Assembly (NCBI RefSeq): GCF_002860165.1
Contig: NZ_PGUZ01000012.1
Location: forward strand, 1 to 64,000
Length of the DNA: 64,000 bases
DNA from: Bacillus sp. V3-13
Lineage (GTDB): Bacteria; Bacillota; Bacilli; Bacillales; Cytobacillaceae
Direction of reading: 5' to 3'
Shown: positions 52,393 through 60,002 of the stretch, piece after piece
Layout of the letters: every line of letters begins with the position of its first letter
Position numbering within the stretch: position 1 is the first letter of the stretch
Position numbers and translations under genes: made by a program
The notes under the pieces: model-generated
What the model was told of the DNA's origin: nothing
Databases searched by the model: none
Seen by the model: the letters and a program-made list of their open reading frames with translations, nothing else

Positions 52393-53724
52393 TTGATTAT
52401 TGATTCGATTGAAACGGCCAATCGGAGAGAAATAAGATCTCTTCAGCAAAACAGGCTGAAAAAAACCGCAGAAAGAGTTTATCAGCGTGTTCCGTTCTAT
52501 AGAAAAAAATTTTTTGAAAGCGGTATCAACCCTGAAAAAAATCTGAGCCTGGATGATCTGGCAGACCTGCCTTTTACAAAAAAATCAGATTTGCGAAAAG
52601 CGTATCCGTTTGGCTTGCTTGCCGTTCCAAAAAGCGAGCTGGTCCGACTTCATGCTTCCTCCGGCACAAGCGGGAAACCGACCGTTGTCGGCTATACGAA
52701 ACATGATATAGAAATGTGGAGCGAAATTGTCGCCCGCTCGATTGCCACTGCCGGGGGAAAACCGGGAGAAATTCTCCACAATGCGTATGGATATGGTTTA
52801 TTTACAGGCGGGCTCGGCCTCCATTATGGCAGCGAAAGATTGGGAATGGTGACTGTGCCGATTTCAGGGGGGAACACGCAAAGGCAAATCATGCTGATTG
52901 AAGATTTCCAGCCGGCCGTAATTTGCGGGACACCATCCTATGTATTAAATATTGCTGAGACAATGGAAGAGATGGGTAAGAATCCAGCTGCAACGTCGCT
53001 CCGCTACGGGATCCTCGGGGCCGAGCCGTGGTCCGAGGAAATGCGCCGTACAATCGAAGAAAAACTGGCGATTAAAGCTTGTGATATTTATGGGTTAAGT
53101 GAAGTGATCGGGCCGGGAGTGGCGATCGAATGTCATGAAGAGCAAAATGGCCTCCATATTGCCGAGGATCACTTTTATGCTGAAGTGATTGACCCTGAAA
53201 CACTAGAGCCCGTTGCTGACGGTGAAGACGGGGAGCTTGTATTGACGAGCTTAACAAAGGAGGCTTTTCCTGTTATCCGCTACCGGACTGGTGATATTGC
53301 TTCATTAAATAAAGAAAAGTGCCGATGCGGCCGGACAACGGCCCGGATGTCAAGAATAAAGGGGCGGATCGATGATATGCTCAATGTGAATGGGGTGAAT
53401 GTATTTCCTTCAGAAATTGAGCACTGCATATTAAAGATGAAAGAAATGGCACCTCATTATCAAATTCATATGCTGCAAAAACGTTCCTTTAAAGTACTCG
53501 AGCTTCATGTCGAGATAACGGAAGATTGCTATAAAGCTATTGGCTTTGACCTGACCCATGACAGAATACGCCAGTTGGAGCAAAACCTTAAGGCCGCGTT
53601 AAAAAGCAGCTGCCTGATTGCGATGGATACGGTCATCCGGGAACCAAAGTCGATCCCCCGCTCAGAGGGAAAGGCGGTCAGAATTATTGATCGAAGGAAT
53701 GAGCAGGGTAATTTTGCACTTTAG
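52393..53724 (+). CDS. paaK: Phenylacetate-CoA ligase
   Basis: 443 residues, AMP-forming. ASSGTSGKPTVVGYT is the phosphate-binding P-loop, DIYGLSEVIGPG the adenylation motif, YRTGDIASLNKEKCRCGRTTARM the C-terminal hinge region with a Cys pair, and SRIKGRIDDMLNVNGVNVFPSEIE is typical of PaaK. It converts phenylacetate to phenylacetyl-CoA, the first step of the aerobic pathway. It starts at TTG 52393 with AAGGAGGG six bases upstream. It heads the paa operon. Confidence 0.92.
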   Translation: MIIDSIETANRREIRSLQQNRLKKTAERVYQRVPFYRKKFFESGINPEKNLSLDDLADLPFTKKSDLRKAYPFGLLAVPKSELVRLHASSGTSGKPTVVGYTKHDIEMWSEIVARSIATAGGKPGEILHNAYGYGLFTGGLGLHYGSERLGMVTVPISGGNTQRQIMLIEDFQPAVICGTPSYVLNIAETMEEMGKNPAATSLRYGILGAEPWSEEMRRTIEEKLAIKACDIYGLSEVIGPGVAIECHEEQNGLHIAEDHFYAEVIDPETLEPVADGEDGELVLTSLTKEAFPVIRYRTGDIASLNKEKCRCGRTTARMSRIKGRIDDMLNVNGVNVFPSEIEHCILKMKEMAPHYQIHMLQKRSFKVLELHVEITEDCYKAIGFDLTHDRIRQLEQNLKAALKSSCLIAMDTVIREPKSIPRSEGKAVRIIDRRNEQGNFAL

Positions 53725-53759
53725 CTGATGCGGGAATAGATTAACTGGAGGTGGAGGAC

Positions 53760-54719
53760 TTGCAAGAAACAGTTTCGTTTGAGCGTTTATCTGAACAGGC
53801 AAAATACGAGCTTTTTATGGAACGGATCGAAGCAGGCGAAAAAATCGAAGCGGACGATTGGATGCCCGATGAGTATCGGATGACCTTAATTAAGCTGATT
53901 TCGATGCATGGAATCAGCGAAATCATGGGAGCGCTTCCTGAAAAAGAATGGGTGCCGAAAGCGCCGACCTTGAAGCGCAAGCTTGGCATTATGGCAAAGG
54001 TGCAGGATGAAATGGGCCATGGCCAGCTGCTCCTTCGCGTCACTGAAGATTTAATGAAGCCGCTCGGAAAAACACGGGAGGATATTATGAATGATTTGTT
54101 TAGCGGTGATCTAAAATTCCATAATGTCTTCCATATGGAAGCACCGACCTGGGCGGATGCAGGCCTGATCGGCTGGCTCGTGGACGGTGCAGCGATTATC
54201 ACGCAAACGAATATGCTAAATGCCTCTTACGCTCCGTATGCCCGGGCTTTAAAACGCATCTGTGCAGAAGAGGTTTTTCACGCCCAGCATGGGGAGGCGA
54301 TCATTATGGCGCTCGCCGAGGGCACGAAAGAGCAGCGGGAAATGGTTCAAGCGTCAATCAACCGCTGGTGGGAAGCTTTGCTGATGTTTTTTGGGCCGGG
54401 GGACGCCTCAACGACAGGCACCTCGAAACAGGATATCACGATCAAATATAAAATTCGCACAAAAACAAACGAACAGCTTCGCCAGGATTTTTTCACAAAA
54501 TATATCCCGCGGGTGCTGTCATTAGGCTTAACAGTGCCGGATGAGACGATGTATTTCGATAAAGAAACAAACAAGTGGATTTATCAGCAGCCTGACTGGA
54601 CTCGCTTTAAGCAGATTATTAAAAATAACGGGCCAAAATCGCAGGAGCGGCTAAAGCTGCGCCGCAGGTCATACGAAATGAATTCGTGGGTCCGTGAAGC
54701 GTTGAGCGGTGCGGGTTAA
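53760..54719 (+). CDS. paaA: Phenylacetyl-CoA 1,2-epoxidase catalytic subunit A
   Basis: About 319 residues. Diiron carboxylate ligands are in KVQDEMGHGQ and CAEEVFHAQHG. It forms the ring-1,2-epoxide of phenylacetyl-CoA within the PaaABC(D)E complex. A GTG at 53751 is possible, but GGAGGT (53747-53752) with 7-bp spacing supports TTG 53760. It follows paaK by about 35 bp. Confidence 0.92.
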   Translation: MQETVSFERLSEQAKYELFMERIEAGEKIEADDWMPDEYRMTLIKLISMHGISEIMGALPEKEWVPKAPTLKRKLGIMAKVQDEMGHGQLLLRVTEDLMKPLGKTREDIMNDLFSGDLKFHNVFHMEAPTWADAGLIGWLVDGAAIITQTNMLNASYAPYARALKRICAEEVFHAQHGEAIIMALAEGTKEQREMVQASINRWWEALLMFFGPGDASTTGTSKQDITIKYKIRTKTNEQLRQDFFTKYIPRVLSLGLTVPDETMYFDKETNKWIYQQPDWTRFKQIIKNNGPKSQERLKLRRRSYEMNSWVREALSGAG

Positions 54720-54741
54720 GGCGCTGGAAGGAGGGTTTTTT

Positions 54742-55098
54742 TTGGGAAGTGAAGGCTTTTACCAGGAGTACGAAGTTTTTAGCAAAAGAAATGACACGGC
54801 GCCGTTACAGTACCAATTTTCTTTATTGGCGCCGAATGAAGAGCTCGCTTTGATCATGGCCCAGGAAAATTTCATGAGGCGGGAGCCTGTTTCAGATATT
54901 TGGGTCGTCAAACGTTCATATATTAGAATGATGAGCTTTGAAGAACGGCAATCGTTGCTGCGCATTGACAACAAAGACTATCGAAATACAAAAGGATACG
55001 GCTATTTAAAAAAGAAATGGCGTCAATACGAGCAGGGGATGCTCGATGAAAAAGAAATCTTTTCATGGGGAGGGGAGCAGGATCGTGAAAAAGCTTAG
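54742..55098 (+). CDS. paaB: Phenylacetyl-CoA epoxidase subunit B
   Basis: About 118 residues. PaaB-type pattern: YEVFSKRNDTAPLQYQFSLLAPNEELALIMAQENFMRREPVSDIWVVKRS. It stabilises the PaaA-PaaC complex. A longer frame begins at 54709 inside paaA; GGAGGG (54730-54735) and TTG 54742 are preferred. It overlaps paaC by 14 bp. Confidence 0.9.
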   Translation: MGSEGFYQEYEVFSKRNDTAPLQYQFSLLAPNEELALIMAQENFMRREPVSDIWVVKRSYIRMMSFEERQSLLRIDNKDYRNTKGYGYLKKKWRQYEQGMLDEKEIFSWGGEQDREKA

Positions 55099-55906
55099 CC
55101 CGGCTGAGGCGCTTGAGAATCCAGCCTATAAAGAGTCTTTGGCTGAATTGCTGTACCAGCTGGCAGATGATGATTTTATTCTCGCATACAGAGGCTCAGA
55201 ATGGCTTGGGCTTGCTCCCCATATTGAGGAAGATGTCGCGTTTTCTTCGATTAATCAGGATACGATGGGCCATGCAGCCATGTATTATCAGCTGCTTGAG
55301 GACCTCGGTGAGGGCAGCGTCGACGCATTGGCCCACGGCCGCACAGCCGCTCAGCGCCGCAATGCTGTTTTATTGGAAATGGCGAATGGACCTGGAGATT
55401 ATTTAAGTGAACCTGATTATGATTGGGCATTTGCGGTGGTCCGCCATTATTTCTATACGGCAGCCAAAAAAATTAAAATCAATTCTTTGAAAAACTCAAG
55501 CTATCAACCTTTGTGCGAAACAGCCGTGAAGATCAGCATGGAACTTTACTATCATCAGCTCCACTGGAAAACATGGTTTGAACAGTTGATGCTTGCGGGT
55601 GGTGAAGCGAGATCGAGAATGGAGCAGGCGATTGTCATCGTCATGGACGATTTCGGCGGAGTGCTCAGTCTTGGTGCAAAAGGTGCTGAAATCACACGTC
55701 ATGGTTTGATAGATTCGAAGGAAATTTTACAAAAGCGGTGGAATGAGGCAATGAAGCCCGCTTTTGACTTTGTTAATCTATCGATACCAATCCATTTTGC
55801 AATGAAACATGGAGATGGACGAAACGGCGATCACACCGATGATCTCGCCAGGGCCATTTCTACTCTTGGGGAAGTATACCATTTTGATCCGGCCGCAAGC
55901 TGGTAA
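55085..55906 (+). CDS. paaC: Phenylacetyl-CoA epoxidase structural subunit C
   Basis: About 273 residues of the ferritin-like fold: LADDDFILAYRGSEWLGLAPHIEEDVAFSSINQDTMGHAAMYYQLLEDLG, and a second helical bundle with LYYHQLHWKTW. It pairs with PaaA and lacks a functional diiron centre in known homologues. AGGGGAG (55071-55077) marks GTG 55085; the longer frame from 55046 lies inside paaB. Confidence 0.9.
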   Translation: MKKLSPAEALENPAYKESLAELLYQLADDDFILAYRGSEWLGLAPHIEEDVAFSSINQDTMGHAAMYYQLLEDLGEGSVDALAHGRTAAQRRNAVLLEMANGPGDYLSEPDYDWAFAVVRHYFYTAAKKIKINSLKNSSYQPLCETAVKISMELYYHQLHWKTWFEQLMLAGGEARSRMEQAIVIVMDDFGGVLSLGAKGAEITRHGLIDSKEILQKRWNEAMKPAFDFVNLSIPIHFAMKHGDGRNGDHTDDLARAISTLGEVYHFDPAASW

Positions 55907-55919
55907 AGGAAGGATAACT

Positions 55920-56438
55920 GTGAAAGAAAGTGAGCAAGAAATCGTCAATGTCGATACCCTTGAGCAAAGAGTTTTAAAAGCGCTTTATTTTGTGAAAGAT
56001 CCAGAAATAAATACGCTTTCCATCATTGAGCTTGGCATGCTTGAACAATTGGAGGTGCGGGACAACAAAGTCAAAATCCGGCTGCTGCCGACATTTATGG
56101 GCTGTCCGGCCCTTGATATTATTAAGAACAATATTGAAAAAGCGATTGCTGAACTATCGGATCAAATCGAAGTGGATGTTCAATTTATCTATCATCCTCC
56201 GTGGACATCGGCAAGGGTTTCAGAAGCTGGAAGGCAGAAGCTAAAGGAATTCGGGATTGCTCCTCCACCAAAAGTGTTCGGTGCGGATGGCAGCTGGAGT
56301 GTCAATTGTCCGTACTGTGATTCAGAATACACATCGATGGACAATCTCTTTGGCCCGACTGCCTGCCGGAGCATCCTATACTGCAAATCTTGCAAAAATC
56401 CTTTTGAGGCAATGAAGCCGGTATCCACGCTGATGTAG
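55920..56438 (+). CDS. paaD: PaaD-type MIP18/SufT family protein with zinc ribbon
   Basis: 172 residues. N-terminal DUF59 domain (VKDPEINTLSIIELGMLEQL, MGCPALDIIK) and C-terminal zinc ribbon NCPYCDSEYTSMDNLFGPTACRSILYCKSCKNPF. It is needed for iron-sulfur or diiron maturation of the epoxidase. AGGAAGG before GTG 55920 sets the start; the frame from 55809 overlaps paaC. No paaE (ferredoxin-type reductase) follows, as it usually does in proteobacteria. Confidence 0.9.
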   Translation: MKESEQEIVNVDTLEQRVLKALYFVKDPEINTLSIIELGMLEQLEVRDNKVKIRLLPTFMGCPALDIIKNNIEKAIAELSDQIEVDVQFIYHPPWTSARVSEAGRQKLKEFGIAPPPKVFGADGSWSVNCPYCDSEYTSMDNLFGPTACRSILYCKSCKNPFEAMKPVSTLM

Positions 56439-56479
56439 AGATTGACTATAAAAATATTTAATTAAAGGAGATGGAATGA

Positions 56480-56788
56480 TTGGTTAAATTAATCGCTTTA
56501 TACAAGCACCCGGAAAATAAGGAAGCTTTTGATGAACATTATTTTAATACGCATGCGCCGCTGACCGCCAGGATTCCCGGTCTTCGCGAAATGAAAGTAA
56601 CGAAAATAATCGGCAATCCGATGGGAGGGGAAGGCAAGTATTATTTAATGTGCGAAATGTTTTATGACAGCCTTGAAGCATTCAAAGCGGCCATGAAAAC
56701 AGATGAGGCTAAAGCTTCCGCAAAAGATGTTATGTCTTTTGCCGGTGATTTAGTCACGATGATGATCGGTGAAGAAGTAAATGAGTAA
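56480..56788 (+). CDS. EthD-like dimeric alpha+beta barrel protein
   Basis: 102 residues: KLIALYKHPENKEAFDEHYFNTHAPLTARIPGLREMKVTK, the EthD/YdhR-type pattern with His at the pocket. It sits between paaD and the crotonases. In other Bacillaceae paa clusters similar small proteins occur, role unknown; perhaps an isomerase or a lactonase-like helper (inference). It starts at TTG 56480 behind AAAGGAG and its end overlaps the next start by 8 bp. Confidence 0.75.
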   Translation: MVKLIALYKHPENKEAFDEHYFNTHAPLTARIPGLREMKVTKIIGNPMGGEGKYYLMCEMFYDSLEAFKAAMKTDEAKASAKDVMSFAGDLVTMMIGEEVNE

Positions 56789-57560
56789 AGGCTATCAATT
56801 TATTGAAACCGGGATAAGCGATCAGATCGGTATGATTACGTTAAATCGGCCGCATGTGTTAAACGCCCTGAATCGAACGATGATATCGGAAATTTTATCG
56901 GCAATGGAGTCTTATGACCGGGATGACGATGTTCGCGTCATCGTGCTAAATGGAAACGGGCGCGCTTTTGCTGCCGGAGCAGATATTGACGAAATGGCAA
57001 ATGCCAGTTCAATTGATTTAGAAATGTTAAACCAGTTTGCGGACTGGGACCGGCTCGCCTGGATTAAAAAGCCGATCATTGGGGCTGTTCATGGCTTTGC
57101 GCTTGGCGGTGCTTTCGAATTGGCTCTTTGCTGTGATCTTTTGCTGGCCGCCGAAGGTGCCGAGTTTGGATTTCCCGAAGTCAATCTCGGAATCATGCCT
57201 GGTGCAGGGGGAACACAGCGCCTAACGAAGCTCGTCGGCAAAACAAAAGCGATGGAATGGTTGTTTACCGGGAAACGAATCTCGAGCCGCGAAGCACTCC
57301 AGTATGGATTGATCAATCGAATTGTTGCCCCGGAGCTCCTGATTGAAGAAACGATCAAGCTTGCGCGGCAAATCGCGATGCAGCCTCCGCTGTCGATCAG
57401 GCTGATCAAGGAATCCGTTTTAAAAGCGGTCGATTACCCTCTATATGAAGGAATGCAATTTGAACGGAAAAATTTCTATTTGTTATTTTCTTCAGAGGAC
57501 CAAAAGGAAGGCATGAAAGCTTTCCTGGAAAAACGAAAGCCTGATTTTAAAGGGAGATAA
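56781..57560 (+). CDS. paaF: Enoyl-CoA hydratase (PaaF-like)
   Basis: 259 residues. Crotonase family: FAAGADIDEMA, GFALGGAFELALCCDLLLA and FGFPEVNLGIMPGAGGTQRL, with both catalytic Glu residues present. It fits 2,3-dehydroadipyl-CoA hydratase, the late step of phenylacetate breakdown. ATG 56781 overlaps the EthD-like gene. The name follows position and motifs. Confidence 0.83.
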   Translation: MSKGYQFIETGISDQIGMITLNRPHVLNALNRTMISEILSAMESYDRDDDVRVIVLNGNGRAFAAGADIDEMANASSIDLEMLNQFADWDRLAWIKKPIIGAVHGFALGGAFELALCCDLLLAAEGAEFGFPEVNLGIMPGAGGTQRLTKLVGKTKAMEWLFTGKRISSREALQYGLINRIVAPELLIEETIKLARQIAMQPPLSIRLIKESVLKAVDYPLYEGMQFERKNFYLLFSSEDQKEGMKAFLEKRKPDFKGR

Positions 57561-57575
57561 GGGGTGGTACATACG

Positions 57576-58349
57576 ATGTACAATAACGTAAACTATGAGC
57601 TTCGCGGCCAAACAGCATGGTTGACGCTGAATCGCCCGGAAAAATTAAACGCTTTTACCGAGGAGTTAAACCGCGAGCTAAAAAGCGCCTTAAAGCAGGC
57701 CGGGGGAGATCCCGAAGTACGGGCGATTGTCATAACCGGTGCAGGTCGCGCTTTTTGTTCGGGCGAAGATTTGGGTGGTGTCACTGAAGGCACAGACCAT
57801 GGCGAAATTTTGCGGACCCGCTACAATCCGATGGTCATGGAGCTTGAAAAAGTTGAGAAGCCTGTAATAGCGGCCGTTAATGGCGTTGCCGCAGGAGCAG
57901 GACTGAGTCTTGCCCTTGCCTGTGATTTCCGGCTTGCCTCCGATAAAGCAAGCTTCATTCAAGCATTCATTCATGTCGGTCTCGTTCCCGATGCCGGAAA
58001 TCTTTATTACCTGCCAAAGCTCGTTGGCCATGCCAAAGCTTTGGAGCTGGCCGTGCTCGGTGAAAGGATATCCGCTGAAGATGCTATGCATATCGGACTC
58101 GTCACAAAAGTAATCCCCTCCAGTGAGTGGGAAGAGCAGGTCGCCATGTTTGCCGGCCGGCTTGCCGCACTGCCTACAAAAGCGATCGGTCTGATAAAGC
58201 GAAATTTGAAAGCAAGCTGGCAGTGCGGCATTGAGGAATTTTTGGAGAAGGATGCGCAGGCACAGCGGGTTGCCGGATTAACAGACGATCATAAAGAAGG
58301 TGTGCGCGCTTTCAGTGAAAAACGGAAACCAATTTTTAAAGGTTATTAA
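57576..58349 (+). CDS. paaG: Enoyl-CoA isomerase/hydratase (PaaG-like)
   Basis: 257 residues. FCSGEDLGGVTEGTD and VNGVAAGAGLSLALACDFRLAS are crotonase motifs. The first catalytic Glu is replaced (GAGLSLA), and FIQAFIHVGLVPDAGNLYYLP carries the Asp used by PaaG-type isomerases. It should turn the ring-epoxide into the oxepin form. The frame starts at GTG 57564, but GGGGTGG and ATG 57576 fit better. Confidence 0.83.
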   Translation: MYNNVNYELRGQTAWLTLNRPEKLNAFTEELNRELKSALKQAGGDPEVRAIVITGAGRAFCSGEDLGGVTEGTDHGEILRTRYNPMVMELEKVEKPVIAAVNGVAAGAGLSLALACDFRLASDKASFIQAFIHVGLVPDAGNLYYLPKLVGHAKALELAVLGERISAEDAMHIGLVTKVIPSSEWEEQVAMFAGRLAALPTKAIGLIKRNLKASWQCGIEEFLEKDAQAQRVAGLTDDHKEGVRAFSEKRKPIFKGY

Positions 58350-58363
58350 AAGGAGAAGAAAGA

Positions 58364-58519
58364 ATGGACACAGCGAGTGACAGTCCGTTCCATGTTAAAG
58401 ACTTATTTAAGAAGGGGGGCAATAGAATTGAAGAATGTGGTCGTGATTGGCTCAGGGGTCATGGGAAGAGGGATTGCTTATGTTTGTGCTGTCAGCGGTT
58501 TCCTGACTACACTGGTTGA
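58364..58519 (+). CDS. Possible small ORF overlapping paaH
   Basis: 51 codons from ATG 58364, with AAAAGGAG upstream, in a different frame from paaH and running 92 bp into it. It begins MDTASDSPFHVKDLFKKGG. It could be a leader for translational coupling or a chance frame; no homologue was recognised. Confidence 0.25.
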   Translation: MDTASDSPFHVKDLFKKGGNRIEECGRDWLRGHGKRDCLCLCCQRFPDYTG

Positions 58520-59288
58520 TATTAAAGAAGAGCAGTTGAAAAATGCCGAGCTCGAAATCAAAGGAATTTTCAACAAATCGCTCGAACGGGGAAAGCTATC
58601 CGCGCAGGAAGTTGACGAAGCGAAGCACCGCTTAACCTTTTCAATTTGTCTCGTTCAGCATGTTAAAGATGCTGATTTAATCATCGAAGCGGTTCCGGAA
58701 GTACTTGATACTAAAAAGACGATTTTTGAAGTAATTGACCAGCATGCTCCCGGGCATTGCCTGTTCGCCACAAACACTTCTACGATGAGTCCCACAGAGA
58801 TTGGCTCGTTTACGAAAAGGCCTGAACAAGTGATCGCGATGCATTTTTTCAACCCGGTCCATAAAATGGCCCTCGTTGAAATTGTCCGCGGCCTTGAAAC
58901 AAGTGATGAAACAGTAGAAGCAATCCGCAGTGCCGCCGAAAAAATGGGCAAGGAAACAGTCGTCGTCAATGAATTTCCCGGTTTTGTGACAAGCCGTATC
59001 AGCGCGCTTGTCGGCAACGAAGCGTTCTATATGCTTCAGGAGGGTGTCGGAACAGCGGAGGAAATTGATAAAGCGATCAAGCTGGGGCTCAATTATCCGA
59101 TGGGCCCGTTTGAACTCGGCGATCTTGTCGGTCTTGATACCCGCTTGAACAACTTGAAATATCTCTATGAAAAGTTAGGAGAAAAATACCGGCCGGCACC
59201 CTTGCTGGAGCAATATGTAAAAGCAGGGCGATTGGGGCGCAAGACGGGAAGGGGCGTTTACGACTACCGGATGGAAAATGAAAAATAA
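58428..59288 (+). CDS. paaH: 3-hydroxyacyl-CoA dehydrogenase (PaaH-like)
   Basis: 286 residues. NAD-binding VVVIGSGVMGRGIAY, then NTSTMSPTEI and HFFNPVHKMALVEIV with the catalytic His, and VNEFPGFVTSRI (C-terminal domain). It oxidises 3-hydroxyadipyl-CoA to 3-oxoadipyl-CoA. AAGGGGGG seven to eight bases before TTG 58428 sets the start; the longer frame begins at 58377. The thiolase that should follow is displaced to 62.9 kb by adhE. Confidence 0.88.
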   Translation: MKNVVVIGSGVMGRGIAYVCAVSGFLTTLVDIKEEQLKNAELEIKGIFNKSLERGKLSAQEVDEAKHRLTFSICLVQHVKDADLIIEAVPEVLDTKKTIFEVIDQHAPGHCLFATNTSTMSPTEIGSFTKRPEQVIAMHFFNPVHKMALVEIVRGLETSDETVEAIRSAAEKMGKETVVVNEFPGFVTSRISALVGNEAFYMLQEGVGTAEEIDKAIKLGLNYPMGPFELGDLVGLDTRLNNLKYLYEKLGEKYRPAPLLEQYVKAGRLGRKTGRGVYDYRMENEK

Positions 59289-59462
59289 GTATGAAAATAC
59301 CAGGCCAGCAAACTGCAAAACGCAATGAATCGTTCTGGAAAGCATCAACTCCCTCTGGAAACGTTTTAAAGATCATGTTTCAAACATTGTTCAATTATCC
59401 ATAAAGTTTTTTAGATGAACCGTGCTATATTTATGTTAACTTAGCGAGAGGGAGTGGAGCCG

Positions 59463-59690
59463 ATGATTATTTGTGAATGGAAGGATTTCAGTACCGACGC
59501 CGAAACCTATACGCGCGAGCTGTTTGAAGAAATGGTGCAGGATGAATTTGAGGCAATGATGATCGAGGAAGGAAATCAAATTCCTTCTTATATTTGGACC
59601 GCCAATTATGTAGTGCTGATTCGCAGGAACAGCAGGATGTACAATGATATCTCTTTTGATAAAATTCCGCGGAACCCGGTTTGCGAGTAA
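59463..59690 (+). CDS. Small acidic protein, unknown function
   Basis: 75 residues. N-terminal MIICEWKDFSTDAETYTRE and a WTANYVVLIRR core. ATG 59463 follows GGGAGTGG (GTG 59454 lies in that site). No family recognised. It sits alone between paaH and adhE, with a hairpin after it. Confidence 0.6.
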   Translation: MIICEWKDFSTDAETYTRELFEEMVQDEFEAMMIEEGNQIPSYIWTANYVVLIRRNSRMYNDISFDKIPRNPVCE

Positions 59691-59720
59691 GCTTTTTTAT
59701 TGATGAAATGAAATAATGAA

Positions 59721-59759
59721 GAGTGGATAAAGCAAGCAATATTGCGGATTCATCCACTC
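59721..59759 (+). terminator. Hairpin after the small acidic gene
   Basis: GAGTGGAT (59721-59728) pairs with ATCCACTC (59752-59759). T-tail is weak (CACTTTTG). Confidence 0.55.
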
Positions 59760-59962
59760 TCACTTTTGTATATTAACGTATAAATATGCAATAATATTCA
59801 CAAATCAATGTTTAAAACACACATTTTGGTAGCGTTTTCATAAAGAATAAACCATTTTATGAATATCATGCTCAACATTTCACAAAATAGACAAACACAT
59901 TTTCCAACCATTCAATTATAATAAAAGTGTAATAGCAGGAATCATTATTTTTTTTACAAGTA

Positions 59963-59982
59963 TTTGTGAAATATTTCACAAA
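59963..59982. promoter_or_regulatory. Rex operator TTTGTGAAATATTTCACAAA
   Basis: Perfect 20-bp palindrome whose core TTGTGAA-N4-TTCACAA is the Bacillales Rex consensus. Rex senses NADH/NAD+ and represses fermentative genes such as adhE when NADH is low. It lies 20 bp before the adhE start, overlapping the leader. Confidence 0.8.
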
Positions 59983-60002
59983 ATTAAATTAGGGAGGTTA
60001 TT

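Larger units (their letters stand above)
59691..60002. other. adhE leader with redox operator
   Basis: No gene. It holds the hairpin above, a possible -10 TATAAT at about 59917-59922, extra TTCACAA half-sites at about 59798 and 59879, and the Rex palindrome at 59963. Confidence 0.55.
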
